From contig DXJV01000068.1 of assembly GCA_019056785.1 (NCBI GenBank), positions 1 to 64,000 on the forward strand: a stretch of 64,000 nucleotides of DNA, read 5' to 3'. Shown piece after piece: positions 47,151 to 55,508 of this stretch; position 1 is the first letter of the stretch, and the number at the start of each line of letters is the position of its first letter. This DNA is from Candidatus Heimdallarchaeota archaeon. GTDB lineage: Archaea > Asgardarchaeota > Heimdallarchaeia > JABLTI01. The translations under genes were made by a program, and so were the position numbers. The notes below the pieces were generated by a model. It was not told where the DNA came from and made no database searches. It saw nothing but the letters and a program-made list of their open reading frames with translations.

Positions 47151-48595
47151 TAATTGCTTTCCCTCGGCCTTTTCTTTTTAAGGAAATAGAAGGTTAAACT
47201 TCCAATTAAGATTGATGGGGTTATAATCGAAGCAGTGATTATCAGCCGGAAATAAACGATCCTTATTGCTTTAATAAGGAATGGTTTTTTAATTTGGCTT
47301 GCAGCTGGTCCAAGGACACTAATAGCTGATATAATTTTAGACCCACCTCCAATAGAATGGTAGGGGGATGCATTTCCATAAATAAAACCTAGGAAGTACG
47401 AGTCAATAACCTCTTGGGTGTTAATATTCCACGAAAAACTACTATAAAATGGCTCATAATTTTCATCTAACCCTAAATCAACAAAATTCCAACTAGGGTT
47501 GTCCTCGGTTAGGTTATAACACCCCCTGTATAATCTAGGACCAATATGAGGCACATTCCTTAAATATAACAAGTTCACTTCGGAGCCATTCATCGCAACA
47601 TCAAAAAATTTTGGAGCAGTCTCGTAGTAAATCTCATTTGTAATATATTGGCCAAAAATTCCATAAGCATTTGTTGTAGTGCCCTGTAAAACAAATGTAT
47701 GTATTGTTTTATTATACTCAAAAAGGGCAAACTCTGATGAATAACCGATACTTGTAGGCAAAAAGTAGAAAAACTTGCCAGTGGTTTGATCGAAAAGCAA
47801 TCTCCCACTATTAATTTCATAATTTAGATAAGAGAATGAAATATTTATAGGGCTCATGAATGTTTGGGTAGTGAAATTAAAAGGTAAGAAGAGGTAATCG
47901 TCCTCTGCTGTAAGGTTTTTGAAGAGAAAATATGCGCAGTTAAGGGTTGTAGCATAGCAAGAGGAGACCGGCGTTATCTTTCCATTAAGTGTGAAAGTTT
48001 GTTTGTTTACCGTTGTACCTTTTATCTTCAGAGAAATTACTTCTGTTGCTTTACTCTCACTACTGATACTAGTAAGGAGAAAAACATTCTCGTTGTTCAA
48101 GAAGCGTATGCCAAGTAACTCTGGGTTGTAATAGTAATTCGAATATACATATTCATTGACATTTAAAAGAAAGATTTTTCTACTGAAATTTGTGGTGGCA
48201 TTGTAATAATAGTAATAATAATTGTGGTCGTATCTTTGATTGCTTTTGTTTTCTTCTGTTGCAAGATAAGCAACAGAAAAGGATTGATCTGCAAAAGCTG
48301 AGAAACATATTTCATTATTCAGATAAAACTCTTCTTGTATGATGTTTTTCTTAACTTTCCCCTCTTCAACTGAAAAGTGTATCAAGTCTTTTTTGTATTG
48401 TTGAATAGATGCATAAATCAAGTGAATGTTATTAGTACCAACCATTCCACCATAGATGCCAAATTCTCTATTCGATGTTACTACAATATTATTTAATGAC
48501 ATTGAAGTTGAAACAGCTAAAATTTCACAATTTGTCATTAAACAGATAGACATAAAAGCAATTCCCAGTAAGATTTTCTTTTCCATGCTTTTCAT
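47150..48595 (-). CDS. Membrane-anchored extracytoplasmic protein, propeller-like, partner of FtsX permease
   Basis: 481 residues: signal peptide (LLGIAFMSICLMTNCEILA), a large beta-rich ectodomain of about 390 residues and a C-terminal helix (IVYFRLIITASIITPSILIGSL) with KKKRPRE tail. The ectodomain shows repeated strand patterns (IHLIYASIQQYKKDLIHFSV, FSVAYLATEE) and a Tyr-rich run (DHNYYYYYYN). Its stop overlaps the permease start by one base, so it is probably a dedicated partner of that transporter. Family not recognised. Confidence 0.72.
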   Translation of the reverse strand: MKSMEKKILLGIAFMSICLMTNCEILAVSTSMSLNNIVVTSNREFGIYGGMVGTNNIHLIYASIQQYKKDLIHFSVEEGKVKKNIIQEEFYLNNEICFSAFADQSFSVAYLATEENKSNQRYDHNYYYYYYNATTNFSRKIFLLNVNEYVYSNYYYNPELLGIRFLNNENVFLLTSISSESKATEVISLKIKGTTVNKQTFTLNGKITPVSSCYATTLNCAYFLFKNLTAEDDYLFLPFNFTTQTFMSPINISFSYLNYEINSGRLLFDQTTGKFFYFLPTSIGYSSEFALFEYNKTIHTFVLQGTTTNAYGIFGQYITNEIYYETAPKFFDVAMNGSEVNLLYLRNVPHIGPRLYRGCYNLTEDNPSWNFVDLGLDENYEPFYSSFSWNINTQEVIDSYFLGFIYGNASPYHSIGGGSKIISAISVLGPAASQIKKPFLIKAIRIVYFRLIITASIITPSILIGSLTFYFLKKKRPRESN

Positions 48596-48659
48596 CTCTC
48601 ATTTAATTTTTACTTTTTTTCTATAAAGACCTTTTTAAAAAGAAATAAAACCTCCATTT

Positions 48660-48791
48660 TTACGGGGGCCAAGGATCAGGAAAAGTGACGTATGCTAAAA
48701 CATCCTCAATTTCATTGTCTGCTCCAGAGGAGAAATAGTCATCTATATGGCTCCAAAAAGAAGCCCAATCATCATGCGAAATATCCGCCAT
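48660..48791 (-). CDS. 43-residue acidic ORF overlapping the end of the secreted protein gene
   Basis: An ATG inside the last codons of the secreted-protein gene opens 43 codons in a shifted frame (MADISHDDWASFWSHIDDYF, then an acidic stretch and a TFPDPWPP end). The sequence looks protein-like. It is either a coupled small gene, with a 20-bp overlap, or the true C-terminus of the upstream gene displaced by a frameshift. I cannot choose. Confidence 0.35.
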   Translation of the reverse strand: MADISHDDWASFWSHIDDYFSSGADNEIEDVLAYVTFPDPWPP

Positions 48792-49317
48792 CGGTCCAGT
48801 AGGCATATTGATTGTCCCACCGCCAAGAGGCAATGGTATAACCGTTATTATAGAATTCCATTGTTGCGTATTGTGTGAATTGCCAGATACCGACTTTTAA
48901 ATCATCTCCTGCGCTTTCTCCGAAATTATATTTGTATGATTTGTCGCTATGAGAGCCATCATATACTGTTATTCGCATACTGAAATCGTTCCAGCTATCA
49001 CCATTAGAATTCGAAGCTACAATAATTAAAAAGTCCATGTAGTTTAAATATGGCATGAATGCTGAATCAGGTCCGCTTAAAGTCTCATAGATATCAAAAT
49101 CATCTTTTCCTGTAGTTTCATACGCGAAATACCTAGTTGCTTTTCCTCCTGTAGAAGGAACATCAACAAGTAAAATTAATACGCTGTCGCCATATAATCC
49201 AGACCCATTAAAATGAATCCGTATATTATCGACATAAGCTGAATTAACAAAAAAAGAATTCAAGCTAAGTATAGTCAATAATACGGCAAAGAGAACAAGA
49301 AATCTTTTCGTTTTCAT
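48772..49317 (-). CDS. Small secreted protein upstream of first FtsX-type cassette
   Basis: 181 residues with a signal peptide (FLVLFAVLLTILSLNSFFVNSA) and a beta-rich, aromatic mature domain, without a membrane anchor. GGAGG lies 7 bp before the ATG. A conserved element shared with the gene at 59805 lies immediately upstream, about 11-95 bp before the start codon. The mature proteins are not visibly homologous, so the shared signal is regulatory. No known family recognised. The C-terminus may be affected by a frameshift. Confidence 0.68.
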   Translation of the reverse strand: MKTKRFLVLFAVLLTILSLNSFFVNSAYVDNIRIHFNGSGLYGDSVLILLVDVPSTGGKATRYFAYETTGKDDFDIYETLSGPDSAFMPYLNYMDFLIIVASNSNGDSWNDFSMRITVYDGSHSDKSYKYNFGESAGDDLKVGIWQFTQYATMEFYNNGYTIASWRWDNQYAYWTDGGYFA

Positions 49318-49328
49318 TTTTTTCCTCC

Positions 49329-49412
49329 CATAATTTTTCCTATTCCAAAACCAAGAATAGTTGTAAACACTAGGATTAATAAAAAAAAGGTTGTTTTCTT
49401 TTACGTAAAAAA
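49329..49412 (-). promoter_or_regulatory. Conserved element, copy 1, with TTTTACGTAAAA palindrome
   Basis: The palindrome TTTTACGTAAAA (49399-49410) is 82 bp before the ATG of the secreted-protein gene. Downstream, on the coding strand, AGAAAACAACC plus a T tract could be BRE/TATA. ATTAATCC and GTTTTGGAATAGGAAAAATT are shared nearly unchanged with copy 2 at 59709. Differences are a 2-base length change in the T tract and a few transitions. Probable promoter and leader; the palindrome suits a dimeric repressor or activator. Confidence 0.65.
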
Positions 49413-49604
49413 AGCAAAACTTTTTTTAATTTTTGATAGCTATATCAAACAATTCTAAGAAATCATTGGTTCAAAATTAACTTAAGTATAAATTTTTTTG
49501 CGATTTTTATTTTGCATGATTTGAAGGACTTTTTTCTTCTCATCGCAACTATTTTAAAGAGAAAACGAGAGGGAAAAATAGAGCACAATTCATTTGTCTC
49601 TTAT

Positions 49605-49713
49605 GAGTCTGTAGCGCAGCTAGGATAGCGCGGCAGCCTTCTAAACGGCTCATGACGCAATCATGTTCGGGAGTCGTTGCAGGTCGAGGGTTCAAATCCC
49701 TCCAGACTCGCCA
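49605..49713 (+). tRNA. tRNA-Arg (anticodon TCT) with 31-nt intron
   Basis: Acceptor GAGTCTG pairs with CAGACTC (49703-49709), followed by discriminator G and an encoded CCA. D stem GCGC/GCGC, anticodon stem GCAGC/GTTGC, T arm GAGGG-TTCAAAT-CCCTC. The anticodon TCT is at 49640-49642 after T33. The intron, 49644-49674, lies at the canonical 37/38 position and is removed by the splicing endonuclease, after which RtcB (encoded at 36111) would join the exons. Confidence 0.93.
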
Positions 49714-49727
49714 TTTTTCACTATAAG

Positions 49728-50456
49728 TCAAGCGTTCTTCTTAGGTTCTTTTCCGACTTTCTTCTTTGCTTTCTTTTCTTTCTGCTTTTTTTCGCTCTTC
49801 TTTTCCCCGGGGCGTTTTGTATTATATTTATAGCTAAAAGTTGTCACAATGTGAACAACTTTCTCTGCGACATAACTCATTTCTTGCAAGCTATCACGCA
49901 ATGAATTACCAATTAGTACTTCTGGGTCCTCAAATGAATATTCACACTTTCCTTCTACATCACAGAATTTGAATTCATAGAGCTCGCCGAGAAGTTTTTC
50001 GCACCCTTCTTTCAGCACTGCTGCTTTTTCCATTGCTAACTCGTAATCATCATAGAGTGCGTCAACATCTTCGTGCATTATTTTTGCTGTTTCAGAGATT
50101 TTTTTAAGGAGCTTCAAGAGACGTTTATAGTTCTCTTCTACGATTTGTTCTGCATATTCGGATAACAGCAATCGAACTTCTTTGCATTTCGACAACACTT
50201 CATTAATTCTTTGAAAGAGCTGGAATTTCTCGATCTCAATTTTTGTGTCCACTTGTCCATCTTGCATCAGTTTCAATAAAAGGTTTCGAACATTCTTCTC
50301 TTCCATCTCGAGGATTTCTAGCGTGTGGCAGGGTATTTTTGTGGAGTATTCAATATATAGTGCCTCAAAATATTTTGATGGGAGATAGGAGAATTGCAAT
50401 AATTTCTTCTCAATTTGTTTTTGAATTCCTCTGTAACCAAATAATCTACTAGCCAT
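49728..50456 (-). CDS. DUF47/PhoU-like helical protein, partner of PiT
   Basis: 242 residues from the ATG at 50456, 2 bp after the PiT stop; an in-frame upstream start would overlap that gene. Long amphipathic helices with heptads (LLLSEYAEQIVEENYKRLLKLLKKI, EDVDALYDDYELAMEKAAVLK) resemble the three-helix PhoU/DUF47 fold, followed by a Lys-rich tail of about 25 residues. It sits downstream of PiT while a clear DUF47 protein sits upstream. A role in regulating phosphate uptake is inferred from position. Confidence 0.7.
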   Translation of the reverse strand: MASRLFGYRGIQKQIEKKLLQFSYLPSKYFEALYIEYSTKIPCHTLEILEMEEKNVRNLLLKLMQDGQVDTKIEIEKFQLFQRINEVLSKCKEVRLLLSEYAEQIVEENYKRLLKLLKKISETAKIMHEDVDALYDDYELAMEKAAVLKEGCEKLLGELYEFKFCDVEGKCEYSFEDPEVLIGNSLRDSLQEMSYVAEKVVHIVTTFSYKYNTKRPGEKKSEKKQKEKKAKKKVGKEPKKNA

Positions 50457-50458
50457 GA

Positions 50459-51463
50459 TTAAAACAACCACCTTATTCCGTGATAGCATGCTACTGCAAT
50501 AATACCACTAATTAATGGCGTTAAAAGTACAAACAGCACAACCATCCGGATTGTTTTGAAATTTATCGGTTTATTCATCCCCATTCCCGCCCCCAGAAAA
50601 CTTGATACGAGGACCATTGTTCCTGAGACAGGAATACCCAATATAACTGCTGTAAAGACCACTAATGCTGCTGAGCCCTCTGTTACAAAAGCCGATTCCG
50701 GTGTTAGTTCCACAACCTCATTTCCTAAAGTTTTCAATACTTTCCAGCCAATAATGATCAACCCAAGCCCCAAACCTGCTCCTCCAATAAGTAAAGGAAT
50801 GCGCGAATACCAATAATCTGCGGCACCAACACGCCCTGTGGCAGTAAATAACGGGACAATGGGAGCAATTGCGTTGTTAATGTCATTACCTGCCCGTGAG
50901 AGCCCTGTCCAGACAACCATTAGAAGGAGAAACACACCAAAAACGGAGTTTGCTGTTTCATGTTGCCTTAAACTTCGCACGGTATTTTTTAGAATATATC
51001 TCACGAGTTTCATCAGTAAGAACGAGATGGTGAAGCCCAAAATCGGTGAAATAACCCAAGTGGTTAAAACCCTCCCCATTCCGGACCACCCCCACTCAAC
51101 TTTGTATCCCTGTGCAAAAGAAATGCCTAAGATAGCTCCTACGAGGGCTTCGGTAGAAGAAATAGGCAAACCAAAAACAGATGCAAGTATCAAACTGATG
51201 GACATAGCAACATAGATAGAAATGAGCACAGGGTCATCTTGCATGGGCAAATCAGGGGAAATGTTATTTCGCAATGTTTCGCCGACATTTTTAGAGAGAA
51301 AGAATCCGCCGATTATTGCGATTCCCGCGCCTAGGAATACCGCAGTACGAACTGTTAATCGTTTTACCCCCACTACTGAGGAAAACGTTTCATCATTAGC
51401 TCCAATAGCGAAGGCTAACATCAAGGAAACAATTACTATAACAATTAATATAACATCCACCAT
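50459..51463 (-). CDS. pit: PiT-family inorganic phosphate transporter
   Basis: 334 residues, about ten helices in two inverted repeats. The paired PiT signatures are GANDETFSSVVGVKRLTVRTAV near the N-terminus and AGNDINNAIAPIVPLF in the second half; the ISSTEALVGAILG segment is also typical. Low-affinity phosphate symport with H+ or Na+ is known for the family. It is flanked in the same direction by DUF47-like genes and opposite the pst operon, giving the cell both low- and high-affinity phosphate systems side by side. Confidence 0.93.
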   Translation of the reverse strand: MVDVILIVIVIVSLMLAFAIGANDETFSSVVGVKRLTVRTAVFLGAGIAIIGGFFLSKNVGETLRNNISPDLPMQDDPVLISIYVAMSISLILASVFGLPISSTEALVGAILGISFAQGYKVEWGWSGMGRVLTTWVISPILGFTISFLLMKLVRYILKNTVRSLRQHETANSVFGVFLLLMVVWTGLSRAGNDINNAIAPIVPLFTATGRVGAADYWYSRIPLLIGGAGLGLGLIIIGWKVLKTLGNEVVELTPESAFVTEGSAALVVFTAVILGIPVSGTMVLVSSFLGAGMGMNKPINFKTIRMVVLFVLLTPLISGIIAVACYHGIRWLF

Positions 51464-51514
51464 TTTAAATCACTGGCTTGTTATTTCACTTTGTGTTCAA
51501 CTTCAATCTTCTTT

Positions 51515-52213
51515 TTAGACTTCGCTAATGACAATCGAACGCAAAACATCAGAGGCGTCTTCTGCCGCATTTGCAGCTAATTCAATATCTTTCATTGCAT
51601 GATCGAAAATATTCAATCCAGCAAAATTCTCTGCATAGTCTTTGTATTCAAAATAATGGTTTTTTAGTCGCGTATACAAGCCATCCATTTGATGCTCTAG
51701 AAAGCTGATTTCTGTAGTCAGGTCAATTGTTCGTTGAATGTCTTTGCGATATATGGATAGGGCTTCCGCCAGTTTATCTACTGCCATATTTAACAATTCA
51801 CAGCTTTTCATAATCTCCTCGAAAATATGTTTTGGCAATTTTACCTTATGCATGATTTGCACATTTATACCTGCCCTTTTTGCATTATTGGCGACCTCAT
51901 CAACCCGTTTAATAAATGTCAGAATATCAGCCCGGAGTTTTGGTTTTAGCGTTCCTTTAGTAAGTTCTAGCCACATGTCTGCCAGCAACTTATCTGCAGC
52001 GTTTTCTTCTGCTGACATTATCCCAATTTCTCTGTCAAGGTCGGTAAATTTTCCATCATACCATGCCTTAAATGCACGTGTTAAAGCTCTTGTGACAAGC
52101 TGGACGCGGGACAGATGTTCTGTCATTTTGTTCTGAATCTCTTGCTCGGCGCTTTTTCTGAAAAAACTACTGCGAAACTTCATAGCGTTCACCATAACTC
52201 GTTTGTCTTTCAT
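51515..52213 (-). CDS. DUF47 (PhoU-related) PiT accessory protein
   Basis: 232 residues starting ATG, possibly at an internal ATG near residue 8 or 11. All-helical, with EENAADKLLADMWLELTKGTLKPKLRADILTFIKRVDEVANNAKRAG as the conserved PhoU/DUF47 core, and MDGLYTRLKNHYFE later. DUF47 proteins are almost always encoded beside PiT transporters and are thought to modulate them. This one is 51 bp upstream of pit. Confidence 0.88.
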   Translation of the reverse strand: MKDKRVMVNAMKFRSSFFRKSAEQEIQNKMTEHLSRVQLVTRALTRAFKAWYDGKFTDLDREIGIMSAEENAADKLLADMWLELTKGTLKPKLRADILTFIKRVDEVANNAKRAGINVQIMHKVKLPKHIFEEIMKSCELLNMAVDKLAEALSIYRKDIQRTIDLTTEISFLEHQMDGLYTRLKNHYFEYKDYAENFAGLNIFDHAMKDIELAANAAEDASDVLRSIVISEV

Positions 52214-52317
52214 TTATTCATTTTGCCTAAAGGTGTTAAGAATAAAAAGATTGTTGTGGTAATTTCAAAAAAAATGGTCTTCTATCTAAAACGCGTAAAT
52301 GAAAAAAAGCAAGTGAA

Positions 52318-52686
52318 CTATCTCTTCTTAAGGCTTAGTGCTACAATGACTCCCAGGAATGTTAAGCCACTAAATGCTATTGGCAAGTATGTCGCTAGAA
52401 AGTTTATTTGCCCAACATAAGGATAAAATTCAATCTCAAGGTAGAGAGGATCTTGTTGGACGGCGGTAAAACCTTGGCCATTATCAATTTCAAAATAAAT
52501 CCCTGTGGCGATTTGAGCTACTTTCGTGTCAATACTCATATTATAGTGCCCATTATTATTGCTATATTTAGTTAACCAGATGTAGCCAAGATTACCATAA
52601 CTTTCTTGTTCTTCCGATGCCAATTGCTCATGATCCCAAAAATTCAATAATAAAGCATTGCAGGAATGGCCTATAGTATACAACAC
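52318..52686 (-). CDS. Short membrane-anchored protein, possibly a gene fragment
   Basis: 122 residues from a GTG, directly below an in-frame stop. There is no signal peptide, yet the C-terminus has a membrane helix (LPIAFSGLTFLGVIVALSL) and KKR, as in the anchored surface proteins here. The body (YIWLTKYSNNNGHYNMSIDT, GQGFTAVQQDPLYLEIEFYP) looks extracellular. It may be the 3' remnant of a larger surface gene whose 5' end is lost. Confidence 0.45.
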   Translation of the reverse strand: MLYTIGHSCNALLLNFWDHEQLASEEQESYGNLGYIWLTKYSNNNGHYNMSIDTKVAQIATGIYFEIDNGQGFTAVQQDPLYLEIEFYPYVGQINFLATYLPIAFSGLTFLGVIVALSLKKR

Positions 52687-52899
52687 TTCGGCGATGTTTT
52701 AAGTTTCTTCTTTAAAAGCTTAAGCAAAAACACCTTTTTCCCTCAAAAAGAAAGACAAGATCCGGCTCTTTCCTGGTTTACCTTTTTTTTTCAAGAAGTA
52801 CAAAACCCCTTACTTATCTATTTGCTTAACTTCCCAAAAGATAATAAAGGACAACTATTTATTTTGCATATTGATTAATTCCTTTCTTGGTGCTAAACC

Positions 52900-53781
52900 A
52901 TGGTCTCGCCGGATAATAGCATTAAGCGTGATGAGAATGATGGGGCTGACCAAAGAGCCCTGGCAATTGCTCTTGCTTCTGATCTATCTGACCGGCTGGA
53001 AATTGTGAGCGAGGAGTTTTTAAAGACCGAAAAAACTAAGATGGAAACAATCAACCTCTCCCATTGGTACAACGAAAAACGCGTCTTAGCTGGCATTAGT
53101 TTGCCTATTTTTAAGAATAAAGTTACCGCTATTATCGGCCCCTCAGGGTGTGGCAAGTCAACTTTTCTTCGCGACTTGAACCGTATGAATGACATTATCC
53201 CCACTGCCCGTATTTCGGGGGAAGTTTTATTGGATGGGCAAAATATCTATGACAATAAAATAGATGTTGTTTCCCTCCGAAAAAGAGTTGGCATGGTTTT
53301 TCAAAGACCAAACCCTTTTCCTATGTCTATTGAGAATAATGTCGCCTATGGTCCATATATCCATGGTGCACAACCTGAGGAGTTAGCAGCTATCGTTGAA
53401 AGCACCCTACGAAAAGCTGCTCTTTGGGAGGAGGTTCGCGACCGTTTACAGGACAATGCTTTATCCCTTTCGGGAGGACAGCAACAAAGGCTCTGTATTG
53501 CCCGTGCTTTGTCTGTTGAACCAGAAGTTATTTTATTTGATGAACCCTGTAGTGCTCTTGACCCGCATGCAACGGCGAAAATAGAAGACCTTATTACTAA
53601 TTTGAAAAAAGATTACACTGTGGTCATCGTTACCCATAATATGCAGCAGGCCGCCCGAGTGTCTGATTACACAACTTTCTTTAATTTTGGTGAGCTGATT
53701 GAATTTAATACAACGAGGAAGATCTTCAAGTCACCAGAACGAAAGATGACGGAAGAATATATTTCCGGGCGTTTTGGCTAA
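52900..53781 (+). CDS. pstB: Phosphate ABC transporter ATP-binding protein PstB (first copy)
   Basis: 293 residues with an N-terminal extension of about 45 residues beyond the usual PstB start. Core motifs: [18 protein letters not shown], Walker [20 protein letters not shown], signature [15 protein letters not shown], Walker [21 protein letters not shown] and the switch [17 protein letters not shown]. The Walker A-adjacent DLNRMND is specific to PstB. It heads a row pstB-pstB-phoU-pstS-pstC-pstA. A second, closely related pstB follows 17 bp downstream. Confidence 0.92.
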   Translation: MVSPDNSIKRDENDGADQRALAIALASDLSDRLEIVSEEFLKTEKTKMETINLSHWYNEKRVLAGISLPIFKNKVTAIIGPSGCGKSTFLRDLNRMNDIIPTARISGEVLLDGQNIYDNKIDVVSLRKRVGMVFQRPNPFPMSIENNVAYGPYIHGAQPEELAAIVESTLRKAALWEEVRDRLQDNALSLSGGQQQRLCIARALSVEPEVILFDEPCSALDPHATAKIEDLITNLKKDYTVVIVTHNMQQAARVSDYTTFFNFGELIEFNTTRKIFKSPERKMTEEYISGRFG

Positions 53782-53798
53782 TAAAGTGGTGGAACCTC

Positions 53799-54674
53799 TT
53801 GAATATTGTGAATAAAAAACTCTTAGCGAAGGAAACCAAGGAGGAGGACATTGTACCAGTTGATATGCGCGCTTTATTCAAAGATGAAACTGAAATTATT
53901 CCTGAAAAGCTTGTGAAAAAATATGAAATCCGAATGGCTGTCAAGAAACTGAGCCATTGGTATGGAAATAATCATGTTCTCTCCGGCATTTCGCTCCCCA
54001 TTTTCAAAAATAAAGTCACTGCTATTATTGGCCCCTCAGGCTGCGGAAAATCAACATTCCTTCGCGACTTGAACCGAATGAATGACCTTATCAAGATTTC
54101 GAGAGTTCGTGGAAAGGTCTATCTCGATGGCATTAACATTTATAGTGAAGGTATTGATCTAATCCAATTACGAAAGAAAATTGGCATGGTCTTCCAAAAA
54201 CCCAACCCCTTTCCCATGTCCATTCGTGATAATATTACCTATGGCCCCATTATTCATGGAATAAATAAGGCTTATCTTCCAGGGCTTATTAAAAGCTATT
54301 TAGTAAAAGCTGCTCTTTGGGATGAAGTTCATGACCGCTTATCTGAGAGTGCTTTCTCACTTTCGGGAGGGCAACAACAAAGATTATGCATTGCACGAGC
54401 TTTGTCAATCGAGCCGGAAGTTATCTTATTTGATGAACCCTGTAGCGCTCTCGACCCACATGCAACGGCAAAAATAGAGGATTTAATTACGAAATTGAAA
54501 GCCGAGTACACCGTGGTAATTGTCACTCATAACATGCAACAAGCGGCCCGGGTATCTGATTTCACGGCTTTCTTCAATTTGGGTGAGCTAATAGAATTTA
54601 ACTCTACCAGAGATCTCTTTCGAAGCCCCATAAGAAAAATAACAGAGGAATATATTTCCGGGCGTTTTGGCTAG
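53799..54674 (+). CDS. pstB: Phosphate ABC transporter ATP-binding protein PstB (second copy)
   Basis: 291 residues with a TTG start supported by GTGGTGG 6 bp upstream. Motifs are as in the first copy: [56 protein letters not shown], and an identical ISGRFG end. Divergence is concentrated in the N-terminal 50 residues and in the helical subdomain ([17 protein letters not shown] versus [14 protein letters not shown]). Both keep all catalytic residues, so a heterodimeric ATPase or condition-specific exchange is possible. Arose by tandem duplication. Confidence 0.92.
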   Translation: MNIVNKKLLAKETKEEDIVPVDMRALFKDETEIIPEKLVKKYEIRMAVKKLSHWYGNNHVLSGISLPIFKNKVTAIIGPSGCGKSTFLRDLNRMNDLIKISRVRGKVYLDGINIYSEGIDLIQLRKKIGMVFQKPNPFPMSIRDNITYGPIIHGINKAYLPGLIKSYLVKAALWDEVHDRLSESAFSLSGGQQQRLCIARALSIEPEVILFDEPCSALDPHATAKIEDLITKLKAEYTVVIVTHNMQQAARVSDFTAFFNLGELIEFNSTRDLFRSPIRKITEEYISGRFG

Positions 54675-54728
54675 ATAGTTTTAAAATAATTGCTGACTAA
54701 AAATAATGATAATAAATTGGTGAAAATA

Positions 54729-55406
54729 TTGAATGAAACACGAAAAAGCTTTGGTGGTACTATTCGTTTCAAAGAACTGATGGATGAACTCAATAGTTAC
54801 CTTGGAAAGCTGACCGATTTAGTTATTGAAATGATAGAAAAAGGACATAAAGCACTCATTGAAGATGATGAGGGCTTATTTAAGAAAATTGAGGAAAACC
54901 TTTGCAAGGTTCATGAGCTTTCTTATCAAGTAGAAGACAGCGTCCAAAGCAGTTTGGCACTTCACCAACCGTTTGCAAGTGACCTTCGGTATATCTTATC
55001 AACTTTGAAAATCACCAACGAAATTCACCGCTCAGCACACGATGCAGTTCACATTGCCAATAGTACCACCTATGTTGATATTGCATTAAATAAGGAACTT
55101 ATCAAACGTGTGGTTGAATTAGCTAAGCGCGCGTCTCTAATGTTTGAGAAGAGCATTGATGCTTTTCGCCACCGGAAAGAACTTGATATTACGGAATGGA
55201 AAAAATTGGATGATCGCGTGGATTCACTCCACGCCAAACTTATCGATGACATCATCGCAAAAATCCAAAAAGAACCTTCTTGGGCACGAGCAGGTATGAG
55301 TCTTGTTTTGGCAACCAGATATATCGAACGGATAGCCGACCACGCCTGTAATATTGTCGAAGAAAGTATTTTTGTGGTGACAAGTAAACGCGTTAAAATC
55401 GAATGA
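54729..55406 (+). CDS. phoU: PhoU phosphate-signalling protein
   Basis: About 225 residues from TTG at 54729, chosen for GGTGA 5 bp upstream; TTG at 54690 would add 13 residues. Two PhoU repeats: ENLCKVHELSYQVEDSVQSSLALHQPFASDLRYILSTLKITNEIHRSAHDAVHIA and, in the second, LDDRVDSLHAKLIDDII and ATRYIERIADHACNIVEE, each with the E/D-rich metal-binding pattern. It links the Pst transporter to the phosphate response. Lies between pstB and pstS. Confidence 0.9.
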   Translation: MNETRKSFGGTIRFKELMDELNSYLGKLTDLVIEMIEKGHKALIEDDEGLFKKIEENLCKVHELSYQVEDSVQSSLALHQPFASDLRYILSTLKITNEIHRSAHDAVHIANSTTYVDIALNKELIKRVVELAKRASLMFEKSIDAFRHRKELDITEWKKLDDRVDSLHAKLIDDIIAKIQKEPSWARAGMSLVLATRYIERIADHACNIVEESIFVVTSKRVKIE

Positions 55407-55508
55407 ATCACTCTTGGAGTCTATCCAGGAAACCATACACAAAATTATTATGTAAAAAACCAATCAACAGAACACAAAAAAATCGTGACAAAAATTGGTG
55501 AGAAAAAA

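Noticed and set aside
49329-49412. Shared upstream element as the 3' end of a duplicated coding gene
   Set aside because: One frame gives a short hydrophobic stretch (FTTILGFGIGKI), but the frame is disturbed by the T-tract length difference, substitutions do not favour third positions, and no upstream coding sequence joins it; a regulatory role fits better.
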